Assembly (NCBI GenBank): GCA_023512835.1
Contig: CM042087.1
Span: 6,392,550-6,456,549 of the forward strand
DNA length: 64,000 nt
Direction: 5' to 3'
Source: Taxillus chinensis
Taxonomy: Eukaryota; Streptophyta; Magnoliopsida; Santalales; Loranthaceae
This document shows positions 20,561 to 30,360 of the stretch, one piece after another. The notes under the pieces are model-generated. The model did no database searches. It worked only from the letters and a program-made list of their open reading frames with translations, and was not told where the DNA came from. Each line of letters starts with the position of its first letter. Position 1 is the first letter of the stretch. The position numbers and the translations under genes are program-made.

Positions 20561-21789
20561 GTGGTTCCCGCCCTGACTGCCTGCAGCATCAGTCTGTTGT
20601 TGCTCTGGTCTCCCCTGAGGTCGGGACTAACTAGATCCTACCTGACTAACCTGCCACTGGCGAGCTGGTCTCTCTACTGGTGCACGGAAACTAGAATCCC
20701 TCCTCATGCTGGATGCCAAACCTTTTGCTCCCCTATTGCCACTCCTACAAACCCCGCTCAAATGACCCTATCATCCACAGCTCTTGCATCGCCAGTCCTT
20801 CTTCGGACACTCCCTCCTAAAATGGCCTTGCTCCCTACAAAGCAATGACAACCATTGGGGAGACCTCCGCTGAACCTCCCTACTTATCGCCGCCAAAGGT
20901 GAACCTCCCTAGGTTCACGGATGGTTGACCTCGGATGCGAAGGAACTGCTATCTCTCTCCTCGGTCTTGGGCCTCTTGGACCCTGAATCACATTCCCTCT
21001 TAGCTATACGAGCTGTCTCAACAACCTCAACAAAGGTCCTCAAACGCAAAATCGCCACCCTCTGCCTAAGGGCTGGCCTGAAACCCAACGTGAACTTGTG
21101 TGCCTTCAGGTCCTCCCTTGCCACAGTCTCAGGATCAAATTTACTCAAGCTCCGGAACTCTCGCTCATACTTGGGCACTGTCTTCGATCCCTACTTCAGA
21201 TTCCCGAATTCTTCCTTCTTTTGCTACCTCAACGACTCGGGGAAAAACTCATCATTGAAGAGCTGTAAGAACTCCTCCCATAGCATGAACTGCACTGCAC
21301 GGTTTCCCACGACACTCTGCCACCACTCCAAAGCATTCCCCTCCAGATGCCAATTGGCCAACCTCACCTTATCCTCCTCCCAGGGTAGGAGAAAGGAAAA
21401 CACATGCTCGATCTGCCTCAACCAATGTTCGGCCACCATGGGATCCACTTCTCCCTTGAACCTCGGAGGTTGTTCGTTTCGGAACCTCATCACCACGTCA
21501 TCCTCTGCACGAATCGGTCGCCACCTAGCGAACTCTCATGCTCACGAGGTAACTCCCCCACCGGTGGTGGTGGCACTACCTGTTGTCTTGCCATCTCACG
21601 GCGCACTTCCTCCCACACCTCTTGCCAGATTCCCTCCCTTAGCTCTTGAACTTCTTATCGGATGCCCTCTTGTAGCTGCGCCAGCAACAACTCATTTCCT
21701 CCAGCGGGCTGTCCCGCACCTAGACCCTCATGGGCAGATGGCTCATCAGGCACTGCCCCAGATGCACGCGTCGCTCTCCTCGGTGGCAT
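20561..21789 (-). pseudogene. Gypsy gag of G1
   Basis: The start is taken at 21789 (MPPRRATRASGAVPDE), matching the G4 start at 62849. The capsid core at 21224-21496 reads AEHWLRQIEHVFSFLLPWEE and ALEWWQSVVGNRAVQFMLWE, a typical retrotransposon gag domain. A second capsid segment (20915-21178) contains LKAHKFTLGFRPALRQRVAI. A zinc knuckle around 20790-20850 is frameshifted; GHFRREC is visible in one frame. A stop after QEGIR and several frameshifts inactivate it. Confidence 0.88.
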
Positions 21790-22246
21790 TCTTACTACAC
21801 GAAGTAAGAAAGACAATCGTCAAAATGCATCTGAAATATATCGTGTGTCACTACCTCTACCCCATTTATCAATTCAATTATCACATGGCATTATACACTT
21901 TGCACACATTTCGGTTCGCATTAAATCACATTGCACAAGTAGCAATTTCACAAGCACACGCACTCAAGTTATCATAAAATCAAAGTTGCACAATTCACAC
22001 TTTATCACGTTATTCACATTTTTCCTTTTATTATAGTTACAATTTTAACAGTTATCCACACTCACACATAACAACAAATGCAACTAGTGCTCTAATGACA
22101 ATGCATGCAAATCTTATCACAAGACTGGATTACCCCAAGTACACCTTAGAGGCTCAAAGAGGACCATGTTGATCAGGCCTGTCCCTCTAGGCTCCTCCAA
22201 AGGACTCAAGATAACCAGATCCGCTCACTACCCTAGGTCAACTAGA
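21790..22246 (-). other. G1 leader between PBS and gag
   Basis: This non-coding leader of about 460 bp includes a conserved block near the PBS (22080-22246), containing atgcaactagtgctctaatg and tgttgatcaggc. The block is also present before the PBS of G2, G3 and G4. Its conservation even in the coding-poor G2 and G3 fits a role in packaging or dimerisation, which is inferred. Confidence 0.5.
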
Positions 22247-22261
22247 CCATGCTCGATACCA
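22247..22261 (-). other. G1 primer-binding site with 1-nt deletion
   Basis: The minus strand reads TGGTATCGAGCATGG. Compared with G2 and G4 (TGGTATCAGAGCATGG), one A is missing. G3 has the same variant. Confidence 0.85.
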
Positions 22262-22263
22262 AA

Positions 22264-22925
22264 CGTCACGCCCCGGATTTCCAACCCGAGGAAACCGGTT
22301 CGTGACTCCCCTTCACCCATGCAATGGATAAGGGGGTAGGATATAAGGTTCCACATAGGATGTCACAACCTCCACAACAGATAATCACCAAGGCAATTTA
22401 CTTAGCTTTATTGGATTGAAACACAATTAACGTTCACAAACCAAACATGCCTTTATTATAATTAAATTTTCCCTTACAATATCTCCCCACCGGGGTTACA
22501 AAGGTCCCACAAAAAGAACAACACAAAATAATATTAAAGAAAGCAATAAAGCGAACCGTCTTCCACCTTGGTATTCCCACCTAACGCCTGTAGGTTCCTG
22601 AAAAGTAAACAAAACACAACGGGAGGGGTGAGCAAGCACGGCTTCGTAGGGATCATGCTTCCCAACCTATCCCATGCTCCTAATATCTACATGTTGATGT
22701 GCACGAGTGCGGTGTTGTGACAATACTATATAGATAGGCCACAATCAACATTTATACACAAACAAGCCACATCAACAGGTATAAGCATTGCCACGGCCAC
22801 ACAGGCTCCATAACCAACCACAGGCATCCATAGCCACCGAGCTCCATAACCAGCCATGGGCTTCCATAGCCACCTGGGCTCCATAACCAGCGACGGGCTT
22901 CCACAACCACCGGGCTCCATAACCA
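22264..22925 (-). repeat. G1 5' LTR, truncated
   Basis: The plus-strand view begins cgtcacgccccggatttcc (first T changed to C) and runs to about 22925. There it is replaced by unrelated copia-like sequence, so the promoter half of the LTR is missing. It carries about three copies of a 31-33-bp unit (gggcttccatagccacc type) at 22810-22925. Confidence 0.85.
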
Positions 22926-23159
22926 GACCTCAAGCACTTCAAATCTATTTCTCATACTAGCTTCTATTTTCTTCCTTTGTGCTTGTTGTTGTTGCCTTTG
23001 TTAGTTGAACTCCCCCTCAAATCATAGCTTCTATCTCTTATATAGTTAGCTTCATTGTACTAGCATCCTCCTACTTTATGTCCATAGACACCACAACACC
23101 AACAATGTCCAAAGCATGCGTACTGCTCTTACCTTGATTTTGTCTTTGGCTATTGTATT
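22926..23159 (-). pseudogene. Copia gag scrap with zinc knuckle
   Basis: The minus strand at about 23110-23065 translates CWCCGVYGHKVGGC, a full CX2CX4HX4C knuckle typical of copia gag. It differs from the C1/C3 knuckle (CYNCGKPSHWAKDC), so it comes from another copia lineage. C3 inserted beside it at 23160. Confidence 0.6.
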
Positions 23160-23638
23160 TGTTGGATCAAGCCCAGAATTTGGATGATGAAACCCTATGT
23201 TATCTTAAGTTATTGCAGAAGATATGATCTTAATCCAGGACCTACACTCATGAGAGCAAAGCTAAGAACAGGATACATAATCCTGATCCGGACGAGAGAG
23301 AGTGTCGTTAAAACACTTGGTAAATAACCAAGTCTTTACTTCATATGAAATAAGGGTCATTTGTGTGGACTAAACATTTAAAGCTACGGACTAAGGAATC
23401 TGCGCCTAATACTTTAATCGAACTAAGTCAAATAGATGCAGGGTAAGAATCCTAGTCTACAAGTCGCACGGAGTAAGACATAGTTATCGCGGAATAAAAG
23501 GTTAAGTCTTCCAGTCAAGCGGACTAAGGAAAAGAAGATACGGAGTAAGAAATCCGAGTCTTCCATATATACGGAGTAAGGAACGACTTGTGCGGAATAA
23601 AGACCCGAGTCTTTATTCGCACAGAGTAAGGAAACTAG
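23160..23638 (+). repeat. C3 5' LTR, left part
   Basis: It starts TGTTGGATCAAGCCC and matches the C1 LTR start. It ends at the G2 insertion with the 5-bp sequence ACTAG (23634-23638), which is repeated after G2 at 40235-40239. Confidence 0.93.
23634..23638. repeat. Target-site duplication of G2 (ACTAG), left
   Basis: ACTAG directly precedes the G2 LTR terminus TGTCACG. The related unsplit LTR reads gaaactagatgcgg at about 11940, which shows the empty site. Confidence 0.95.
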
Positions 23639-24114
23639 TGTCACGCCCCGGATTTCCAACTCGAGGAGACCGGAACGTGACCCTCCCTTTACCCGGGTTT
23701 GGATAAAGGGGTTGGAACACAACATACGCATCACATTATATATCCAGGAGATAAAACCAAATATTTATTAAGTTCAAACATTACATTTATTATATTAAAC
23801 TCCACATTATAAGATCTCCCCACCTTGGGGTGACAAAGTTCATAAAAACAACAAAATTCAAGAACTATAAGCAAGCCACAAGTAGGTCTTCCTTGGTTCC
23901 CACCTAACGCCTGTAGGTCCCTATAAGAAAACAACATGATAAGAGTGGTGAGCAACCACAGCTCGGTAGGGATCATGTCTCCCCAACCCATCCCATGCTC
24001 CTAGCATCTACATGCCATGTGTACAAGTGCGGTGTCGTGATACAATAATTTCAGCAAACAAAATAAACAACCACATCAACAATTACAATCTTCCACTGCC
24101 ACACAGGCCAAAAC

Positions 24115-24240
24115 TTTAACCACAAGTGATTTAACGCCTCTTCAGGCCAATGATTTAACCGCAAGTGATTTAACCGCCTCTTCAGGGCAATGATTTAACC
24201 GCCTCTCAGGCAAATAGTTTAACCGCCTCTCAAGCATAGT
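24115..24240. repeat. ttaaccgcctcttcaggcc repeat array, G2 LTR
   Basis: Several imperfect units of 20-37 bp contain ttaaccgcctcttcaggcca. Equivalent arrays are at 38880-39030 (G2 5' LTR), 56640-56770 and 63775-63905 (G4 LTRs). G3 has a different array at this place. Confidence 0.85.
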
Positions 24241-24920
24241 TTCCACGGCCTCACAAGGCTAACATGATCACTCCCGGGCTTCTACACCCACCGGGTTCAA
24301 TAGAACAGGCCCGGGCTTCCACGGCCACCGGGTGTACAAGCAAACACGCAGCACACATGGCCATACAAGGCATAACATCAAACACTTAATATGCATGGTC
24401 ACACAGGCATAACTTCAAACACTTAGCATGTATAGCCTCACGGGCATAACTTCAAACACTTAGCAAGCATACATTCACAAACTCACAAATCCAGCCTCAC
24501 AGGCATATTATCAAACACGTTCTAAGCATATACACACAGGCATATTCACAAAAACATTTTATCGAACATTTAACATGCACTAACCACCCAAGATCAGAAA
24601 TCACACCAAAACGCCACTGAAGGCCAACATTCATATAAGAGGTCACACCTATATGAATTTACATATAAATATTATAACAACAGCCATAGAAACTCTGTAA
24701 AAACTACGCAGGGCTAACCCCAGAATAGACCGGGAAGGACAGAACCCCTACCTTAAAGAAAATCCTCCTTGTTCCCACACTAGACGCCGTCCTCCCCACG
24801 CAGGACGCCTCGGAAAGAACTAGCGACTCTCCTTCCTTCCCTCTCTCTAGCTCTCTCTCTCTACAACGGCCGCATCGGCTAAAGAGAACCCTAAACCTAA
24901 AACAGGGAGTCTTCACCTCT

Positions 24921-24998
24921 TTATATAGGTATCACAACATCAAAACGACGTAGTTTTGATTAAGTGAATCCCAAAGATCAAAACAACGTAGTTTTGAT
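24921..24998 (-). promoter_or_regulatory. G2 LTR promoter: TATA box and ACGT palindromes
   Basis: The TATA element (ttatatag, plus view, 24921-24928) is followed by the palindrome cores AAAACGACGTAGTTTT (about 24942) and AAAACAACGTAGTTTT (about 24980). In the 5' LTR the same two sites read GACATAG (39740-39795), so both ACGT cores are lost by C-to-T changes at CpG. Confidence 0.7.
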
Positions 24999-25436
24999 TG
25001 CACAAGCTACAACCTTTCCGCATCCACACATGACAAAATATCCATAATTCCAACATGGTCCTTTGGGGAAAGATGATTAGAATAACAAAACGAAGGTGAT
25101 TGTACAAAAATATGGCTGCACGCCATATTGCACGCCATATCCCCAATTGGCGTGCAGTCCAAATACCCCGAAATTCTACCCCAAGCTTCCTTGCATCATG
25201 TACAAGACAGGCAAGCCAAAATCCCCTTGCACGCCATATCCCCAATTGGCGTGCATTATCACGTGCACCTCCCAAAAGTCCCCTCTTGGGCCCATCTCTT
25301 GCCTCAACTTGTGCACCAACATCCAAGGTGTTTTAGCTAAAGTGTGTGGGAAGAAAACTCCCTAAAACCCAACAATTTCCACTCAGAAGGCATCTGTGGT
25401 TAACTTCGTACATACTGCAAAACACGGGTCATTACA

Positions 25437-25471
25437 TCCTCTCCCCCTTAAGACTTTTCATCCTCGAAAAG
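25437..25471 (-). other. G2 polypurine tract and hairpin
   Basis: The minus strand carries CTTAAGGGGGAGAGGA directly before TGTAATGACCC. The adjacent plus-strand foldback is cttttca-tcct-cgaaaag, one base short of perfect. Confidence 0.85.
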
Positions 25472-28400
25472 AAACATACAAGGGATAACAAACACATGCT
25501 ACCCATTTGCAAAATGGCAAGCCACGATACCCAAATGGATCACACAACATAACAGGACATTTCAAACACATTGCAATCTCAAAACACCAAATCATGAACC
25601 ACATACAAGAAAACACATTACTACCCCTTGGCCAACAGCCACCTCCCACCGTCAAGATTGTTCGTCCTCGAATAACGCTGGGTGTTACTCACGCATCATG
25701 GACTCACATTTCATGTCTCCTCTGCAGGACGTGTCGTCCTCTGAAAGACAACACACCTTCCATAACGCACATGCTGATGCACATCGCCCACAACCATTCA
25801 CATACCCGCGACTGAAGATATCACACCATAACACACATGAAGGCACGTACCCACAGACCCAATACAACACAGCATGATAGGGAAACACATATTCTAATCT
25901 CACAAACAACCCTTGTTCTCCTCACCTAACACATGTCACAAGTATTCACATGTCACGACGGTGTAAGACATATACGCCCATCACCAACACATTTGACAAA
26001 TCACATAGGTCACAGAGCAACTCACATCATAAACACCACTACAAGGAACAACTCACAAACAAAACCCTACTACACGTTTAACATTCCGCTGCCTATTCAC
26101 CAATACTATACAAACTCATCCGTAGGAAGTGTCCTCACAACCTTCCCACCTTTGGACTTTTCGTCCCTGAAAAGAGAAATCAAGTAGTAAACATCACGAG
26201 AAGATCAAAGCAACACATAACACCCAGGAGCACAACCAGAACTAGAGCTTGGCCAATTAGCGTGCTGACAACAACTCATGTGAGCAAGTCTGACAACAGT
26301 GAGGTCGAGAAACCTCCGACAGAGTCGCTAAGACCCCGACAACCGAACAAGGCCAACACCATAAGCCTATGCGTGAAGTATCCATTCGCTAGAATTCATA
26401 TGATTGAACGAGAAGTCACTGCATCGACATAGCATGGTACTCGGCGTTAGACGCCTATTCGTGTCACAATAGGACCAACACTCCACAATGTAAAATACCC
26501 AACAATGACACCACTGAGATTTGATGTCAACGGACACCAACAATTTACAACGCAGCCACACTCCATATGTAGACCTTACCCTGACAGCAAACACAAAGAG
26601 GTCACAAGGAAACACAAACAAACAAGAGAGAAGTATTATGCAAACCACAATCACAGGTCCCACACAGGGATATCACCACAAGAAGACCAGCATCACGGTT
26701 GAAACCACATCACTCTATAGCGATACACGCAACAATAGAACCCAAACAATGCCAGAGGGAACTCAAGATGACTTACAATCCAGGACACAACTATAGCAAG
26801 GATGAAGTTTGCTCTCCTCCAGTTCGGTCACGATCAATAAGATGCCCAACGGAGTCCAAGGAGTAACTCAAAACAACAAATGCGATACCATACACAACCA
26901 CAAAGAAGACCAAAATCCACCATCCGGCTATCACCTGTCGCCGATCGTGAGGATCGACTAAAAGAAGTCTATGAACCAGAACACCACACAAATAACGCCT
27001 CTCGGACACTTTGTGCTAGCATCCTTGATCACGGTTAAATAAGTATCCACCAAGGTCCCACAGCTGCATACTAACCGAGGCATACACTACGGACCAAGTG
27101 TTAACGCCTTTCCGAGTCGGCGAAACCAAACGCAATGAAATGGAACTTATCCTCTGACATCGGTTAAGTATAACTAACACAGCTCTCTCTCTGACCAGGA
27201 AAAATCCTCCCACCTGCAACAAGACAATTGATCCCTCTGTGTCACCATTCACAGGTCACAAGGGAGTTCTTTGCCTCTATGACATACTCCACCTCATAGC
27301 CTACTAACTCCCCTATACCAACCATCGCGTTCCATCTCGATACATGAACAAAAGTCTCAAATACACCAACACCTTGATGGCGTGAACCATCTCACTTACC
27401 ACGTGATACTACACATGAAAGGTTTTCAAGGAGAACAGATATAGATCATCCACCTACCACCACCGCTCCAAAACATACACCCTTGTGATATCTGCCCGAC
27501 ATAAATCTCTCCCCAAGGAGTAGCACTAATACCCTTTTCAAGCAAAAACTGCCGACTGACTCATAAATAACACTAATACCCTTTTCCTAGCTTATCAACA
27601 CTTTAATATTAAACCCGAACATCACACCAGGTAAGGAATAATATGAACAATATCACATCTAACACTTTTCTTCATCCCCACACCACGCTTAATATGCCAC
27701 TACACCACGCCTCATCCTCCTCTACACACATGTTTCATAACACCTACTTGTAAGAACTCGCTATATGCCTTTACCACAAGATGTAACACATACAACAACA
27801 CAATACAACATTTTTCAGCACACAACCAATGAAACACAAAACACCTGACGAATAGAACGTACCAGCCTTACACCTTCTCTCCTCCTCTAAGCCTACTTCC
27901 CACAAGATACGAATCAAAGGAATGGCCCTACCATGCCAAAGTACACCTTCGCCCCTAGAGAAAGATAGCCCGAACAAGGCCTTCCAAATCTCACTTACTT
28001 ACCTCTTTTTACCAAATTGATGCACCGGGCATAACCCTCAAAAACCCACTCATAGCCGCTAGTTCAGTTCTAGAACACCGCACATTTCATACATGCGCAA
28101 ACCGGTTTCACAACATATTTGTTTTACATTACTCGGTGTTTTCGATACACCACAAGCACGACACATGGCTACCGCTTGGCTATCCGAGAACCCATAACAC
28201 CTATATAATCACTAACAAGAACTAGCAACGACCACCCTAGCCAACAAGTCAACACCTCAAGGACCCAAGGAGCGGCTATACTTGCTGTGTTTTTCCTCCT
28301 TCAACCACAACACTTGGAAAGGTAACCATAGGAATTTCCCTTTCATGTAGTATTCCAACACATACCTCTATCCGCATAAAAACACATTTCTATTACTCAA

Positions 28401-28532
28401 GGTTGCCAAGGAGGGGTCACACAATAACCCACAAGCCATCACCTCACACCTCAAGCTCTACTAGCTAGCCAATCTAAATTTCCTCCCACTAGCAAAAGGT
28501 CGCCTACAAGATTTGGTTACTTTTATTATCCA
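25472..28532 (-). pseudogene. G2 internal region, left part, with chromodomain scraps
   Basis: Near 25675-25730 the minus strand reads KCESMMRE then HPALFEDEQS, the end of the pol frame seen in G1 and G4. The preceding chromodomain piece HGRAIPLIRILWEVGLEEE lies at about 27890-27950, some 2.1 kb away. The intervening DNA is non-coding and is shared with G3 (about 30735-32680). Other parts hold CA-rich sequence without recognisable genes. No RT or integrase core motif is visible. Confidence 0.6.
28528..28532. repeat. Target-site duplication of G3 (ATCCA), left
   Basis: ATCCA precedes the G3 terminus TGTCACGCC and recurs at 37026-37030, just after the other terminus ATTACA. Confidence 0.95.
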
Positions 28533-28869
28533 TGTCACGCCCCGGATTTCCAACCCGAGGAAACCGGTACGTGACTCCCCTTTTACCCACACGGAGGGCA
28601 AAGGGGTAGGATACAACATACACTTCACATTTTATTTTCAAGAGGCCAAAATCACATAATTATTAAATTCAAACCACATGCCTTTATTATGTTAGGAGGG
28701 GTGAGCAACCACGGCTCGGTAGGAATCATGTCTCCCCAACCCATCCCATGCACTGATATCTACATGCCTTGTGTACAAGTGCTTGTGTCGTGATACAATT
28801 ATTCCACCAAGATATAGTTACGGGCTATGACAAGAAACACAATCATACATGGGCTGGTACATAAACACT

Positions 28870-29054
28870 CCCGGGCTTCCACAGCCACCGGGTTCCACAA
28901 AACGGTCCCGGGCTTCCACAGCCACCGGGTTCCACAAAACATCCCCGGGCTTCCACGACCACCGGGTTCCACAAAACAGTCCCGGGCTTCCACGACCACC
29001 GGGTTCCACAAAACAGTCCCGGGCTTCCACGGCCACCGGGTGTACAAGCAAACA
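28870..29054. repeat. 37-bp tandem repeat, five copies (G3 3' LTR)
   Basis: The unit begins CCCGGGCTTCCAC and recurs at 28870, 28907, 28944, 28981 and 29018, exactly 37 bp apart. Because 37 is not a multiple of three and the unit has few stops, long open frames appear in several frames; these are not genes. Confidence 0.95.
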
Positions 29055-29680
29055 CGCAACACACATGGCCATACGGGCATAACATCAAACACTTAGTATG
29101 CTTAGTCACACAGGAATAACATCGAACACTTAGCATGCATATATCCACAAGCTCATAAACTCGGCCACACAAACATAATCTAACACACTGGACGTGCGTG
29201 GCCTCACAGGCATTACCTCAAACACATAACATGCACGGCCTCACAGGCTTTACCTCAAACACATAACATGCACGACCTCACCGGCATAATGTCAAACACA
29301 CAACATGCACGGCCTCACAGGCATAATGTCAAACACATAACATGCACAAACCACCCAACCTCGGAAATCACACCAATACGCCACTGAAGGCCAACATCCA
29401 TATAGGAGATCACACCTATATGGATTACATATGTATATATAAACAGATACGACCCGAATCCGCCCTAGGACCCTAGGACGGAGGAGGGATTAGGAAGAAC
29501 AGAACCCCTACCTTAAAGCGGCTCTTCCTTGCTCCCGCGCCAAACGCTGTCCTCCCCACGCAAGATGCTCCGGCGGGAACCAGCAACTCCCCTTCCCTCT
29601 CTCTCTCTAGCTCTCTCTCTCTCCGAGCAGAATGCAAAGCAAAGGAACACAAGAACCCTAAACTCAAACTCAAGCCCTCC

Positions 29681-29757
29681 TTATATAGACACCATCCACA
29701 TCAAAACGACGTAGTTTTGATTAAGTAAACCCAGGATCAAAACGACGTAGTTTTGAT
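29681..29757 (-). promoter_or_regulatory. G3 LTR promoter
   Basis: The TATA element is at 29681-29688. Two copies of the palindrome with core AAAACGACGTAGTTTT occupy 29700-29721 and 29735-29757, and a GA-rich tract lies downstream (29596-29622). Both palindromes are intact in both G3 LTRs. Confidence 0.72.
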
Positions 29758-30322
29758 CACACAAGTTAGCACCTTTCCGCACCCATATAGGCCAAAATAC
29801 TCGGAATTTCAACATGGTCCTTTGGAGAAAGATCATTAGAATGACAAAACCAAGGGAACCATGCAAAAATACACCTGCACGCCAATTTGCACGCCAATTC
29901 CCCAATTGGCGTGCAGCTCCAAATGCACTCAAACTTCACCACAAGTCTCCTTGCATCTTGTAGAGGCCTGAGGAGCAAAAATATGCTTGCACGTGAAATG
30001 GGTGAATTCACGTTCAGCTCCAAATGCTCTGAAATTTCTGTGGTAGATAGAGGACCTCATTCTAAGAAACTTTTGTTCTTGCACGCCAATTGTTTGAGGC
30101 CATCTACTAGGTCAAAAGTGAGCTCCAAGATCAGCCAAAACAGCCTTAAAACCGCTTTGTAACGCATAGCATCTTCCTAGGGCATAAATGTACGCTATCG
30201 CTTGGCACATGCACCTCTCAAAAGTCCCCTCTTGGGCTCATCTCTTACCTTAAACTTGTGTACCAACATCCAAGGTGTTTGTGGTTAACTCCTTACACAC
30301 GGGTAACACACGGGTCATTACA

Positions 30323-30360
30323 TCCTCTCCCCCTTAAGACTTTTCGTCCTCGAAAAGAAA
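30323..30360 (-). other. G3 polypurine tract and perfect hairpin
   Basis: On the minus strand, CTTAAGGGGGAGAGGA abuts TGTAATGACCC. The neighbouring CTTTTCGAGGACGAAAAG folds with 7-bp perfect arms around AGGA. Confidence 0.87.

Larger units (their letters stand above)
15335..22925 (-). mobile_element. G1: Ty3/gypsy chromovirus-like retrotransposon
   Basis: On the minus strand the order is truncated 5' LTR (22264-22925), PBS, gag, protease, RT, RNase H, integrase, chromodomain, polypurine tract and truncated 3' LTR (15335-16802). RT before integrase plus a chromodomain marks a chromovirus, most like Tekay/Del. Both LTRs are clipped at their outer edges, so no TSD can be read. LTR features unique to this pair, such as ctaatatctacatgttga, confirm the pairing. 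All ORFs are interrupted. Confidence 0.9.
23639..25436 (-). repeat. G2 3' LTR (1798 bp)
   Basis: The plus-strand view runs from TGTCACGCCCCGG to GGGTCATTACA. It holds a ttaaccgcctcttcaggcc repeat array (24115-24240), a TATA box at 24921-24928 and ACGT palindromes at about 24939-24998. Two hairpin sites lie near 25130-25155 and 25228-25255. It differs from its partner at 38398-40234 by scattered substitutions and indels. Confidence 0.93.
28533..30322 (-). repeat. G3 3' LTR (1790 bp, internal deletion)
   Basis: It is nearly identical to the partner 35077-37025 but lacks about 160 bp after tttattatgtt (28697), where the partner continues through the segment 35236-35392. It contains the 37-bp array, a TATA box at 29681-29688, ACGT palindromes at 29700-29757, and a hairpin at 29889-29914. 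Confidence 0.93.

Noticed and set aside
28870..29054. CRISPR-like array of regular repeats
   Set aside because: Units are contiguous tandem copies without unique spacers, in plant retrotransposon DNA.
28799..29172. Overlapping open frames on both strands with repeated GSPGLFCGTRW-like peptides
   Set aside because: They come from the 37-bp tandem repeat, which is open in several frames; 37 is not divisible by three and no family motif appears. The same applies to 35354-35845.
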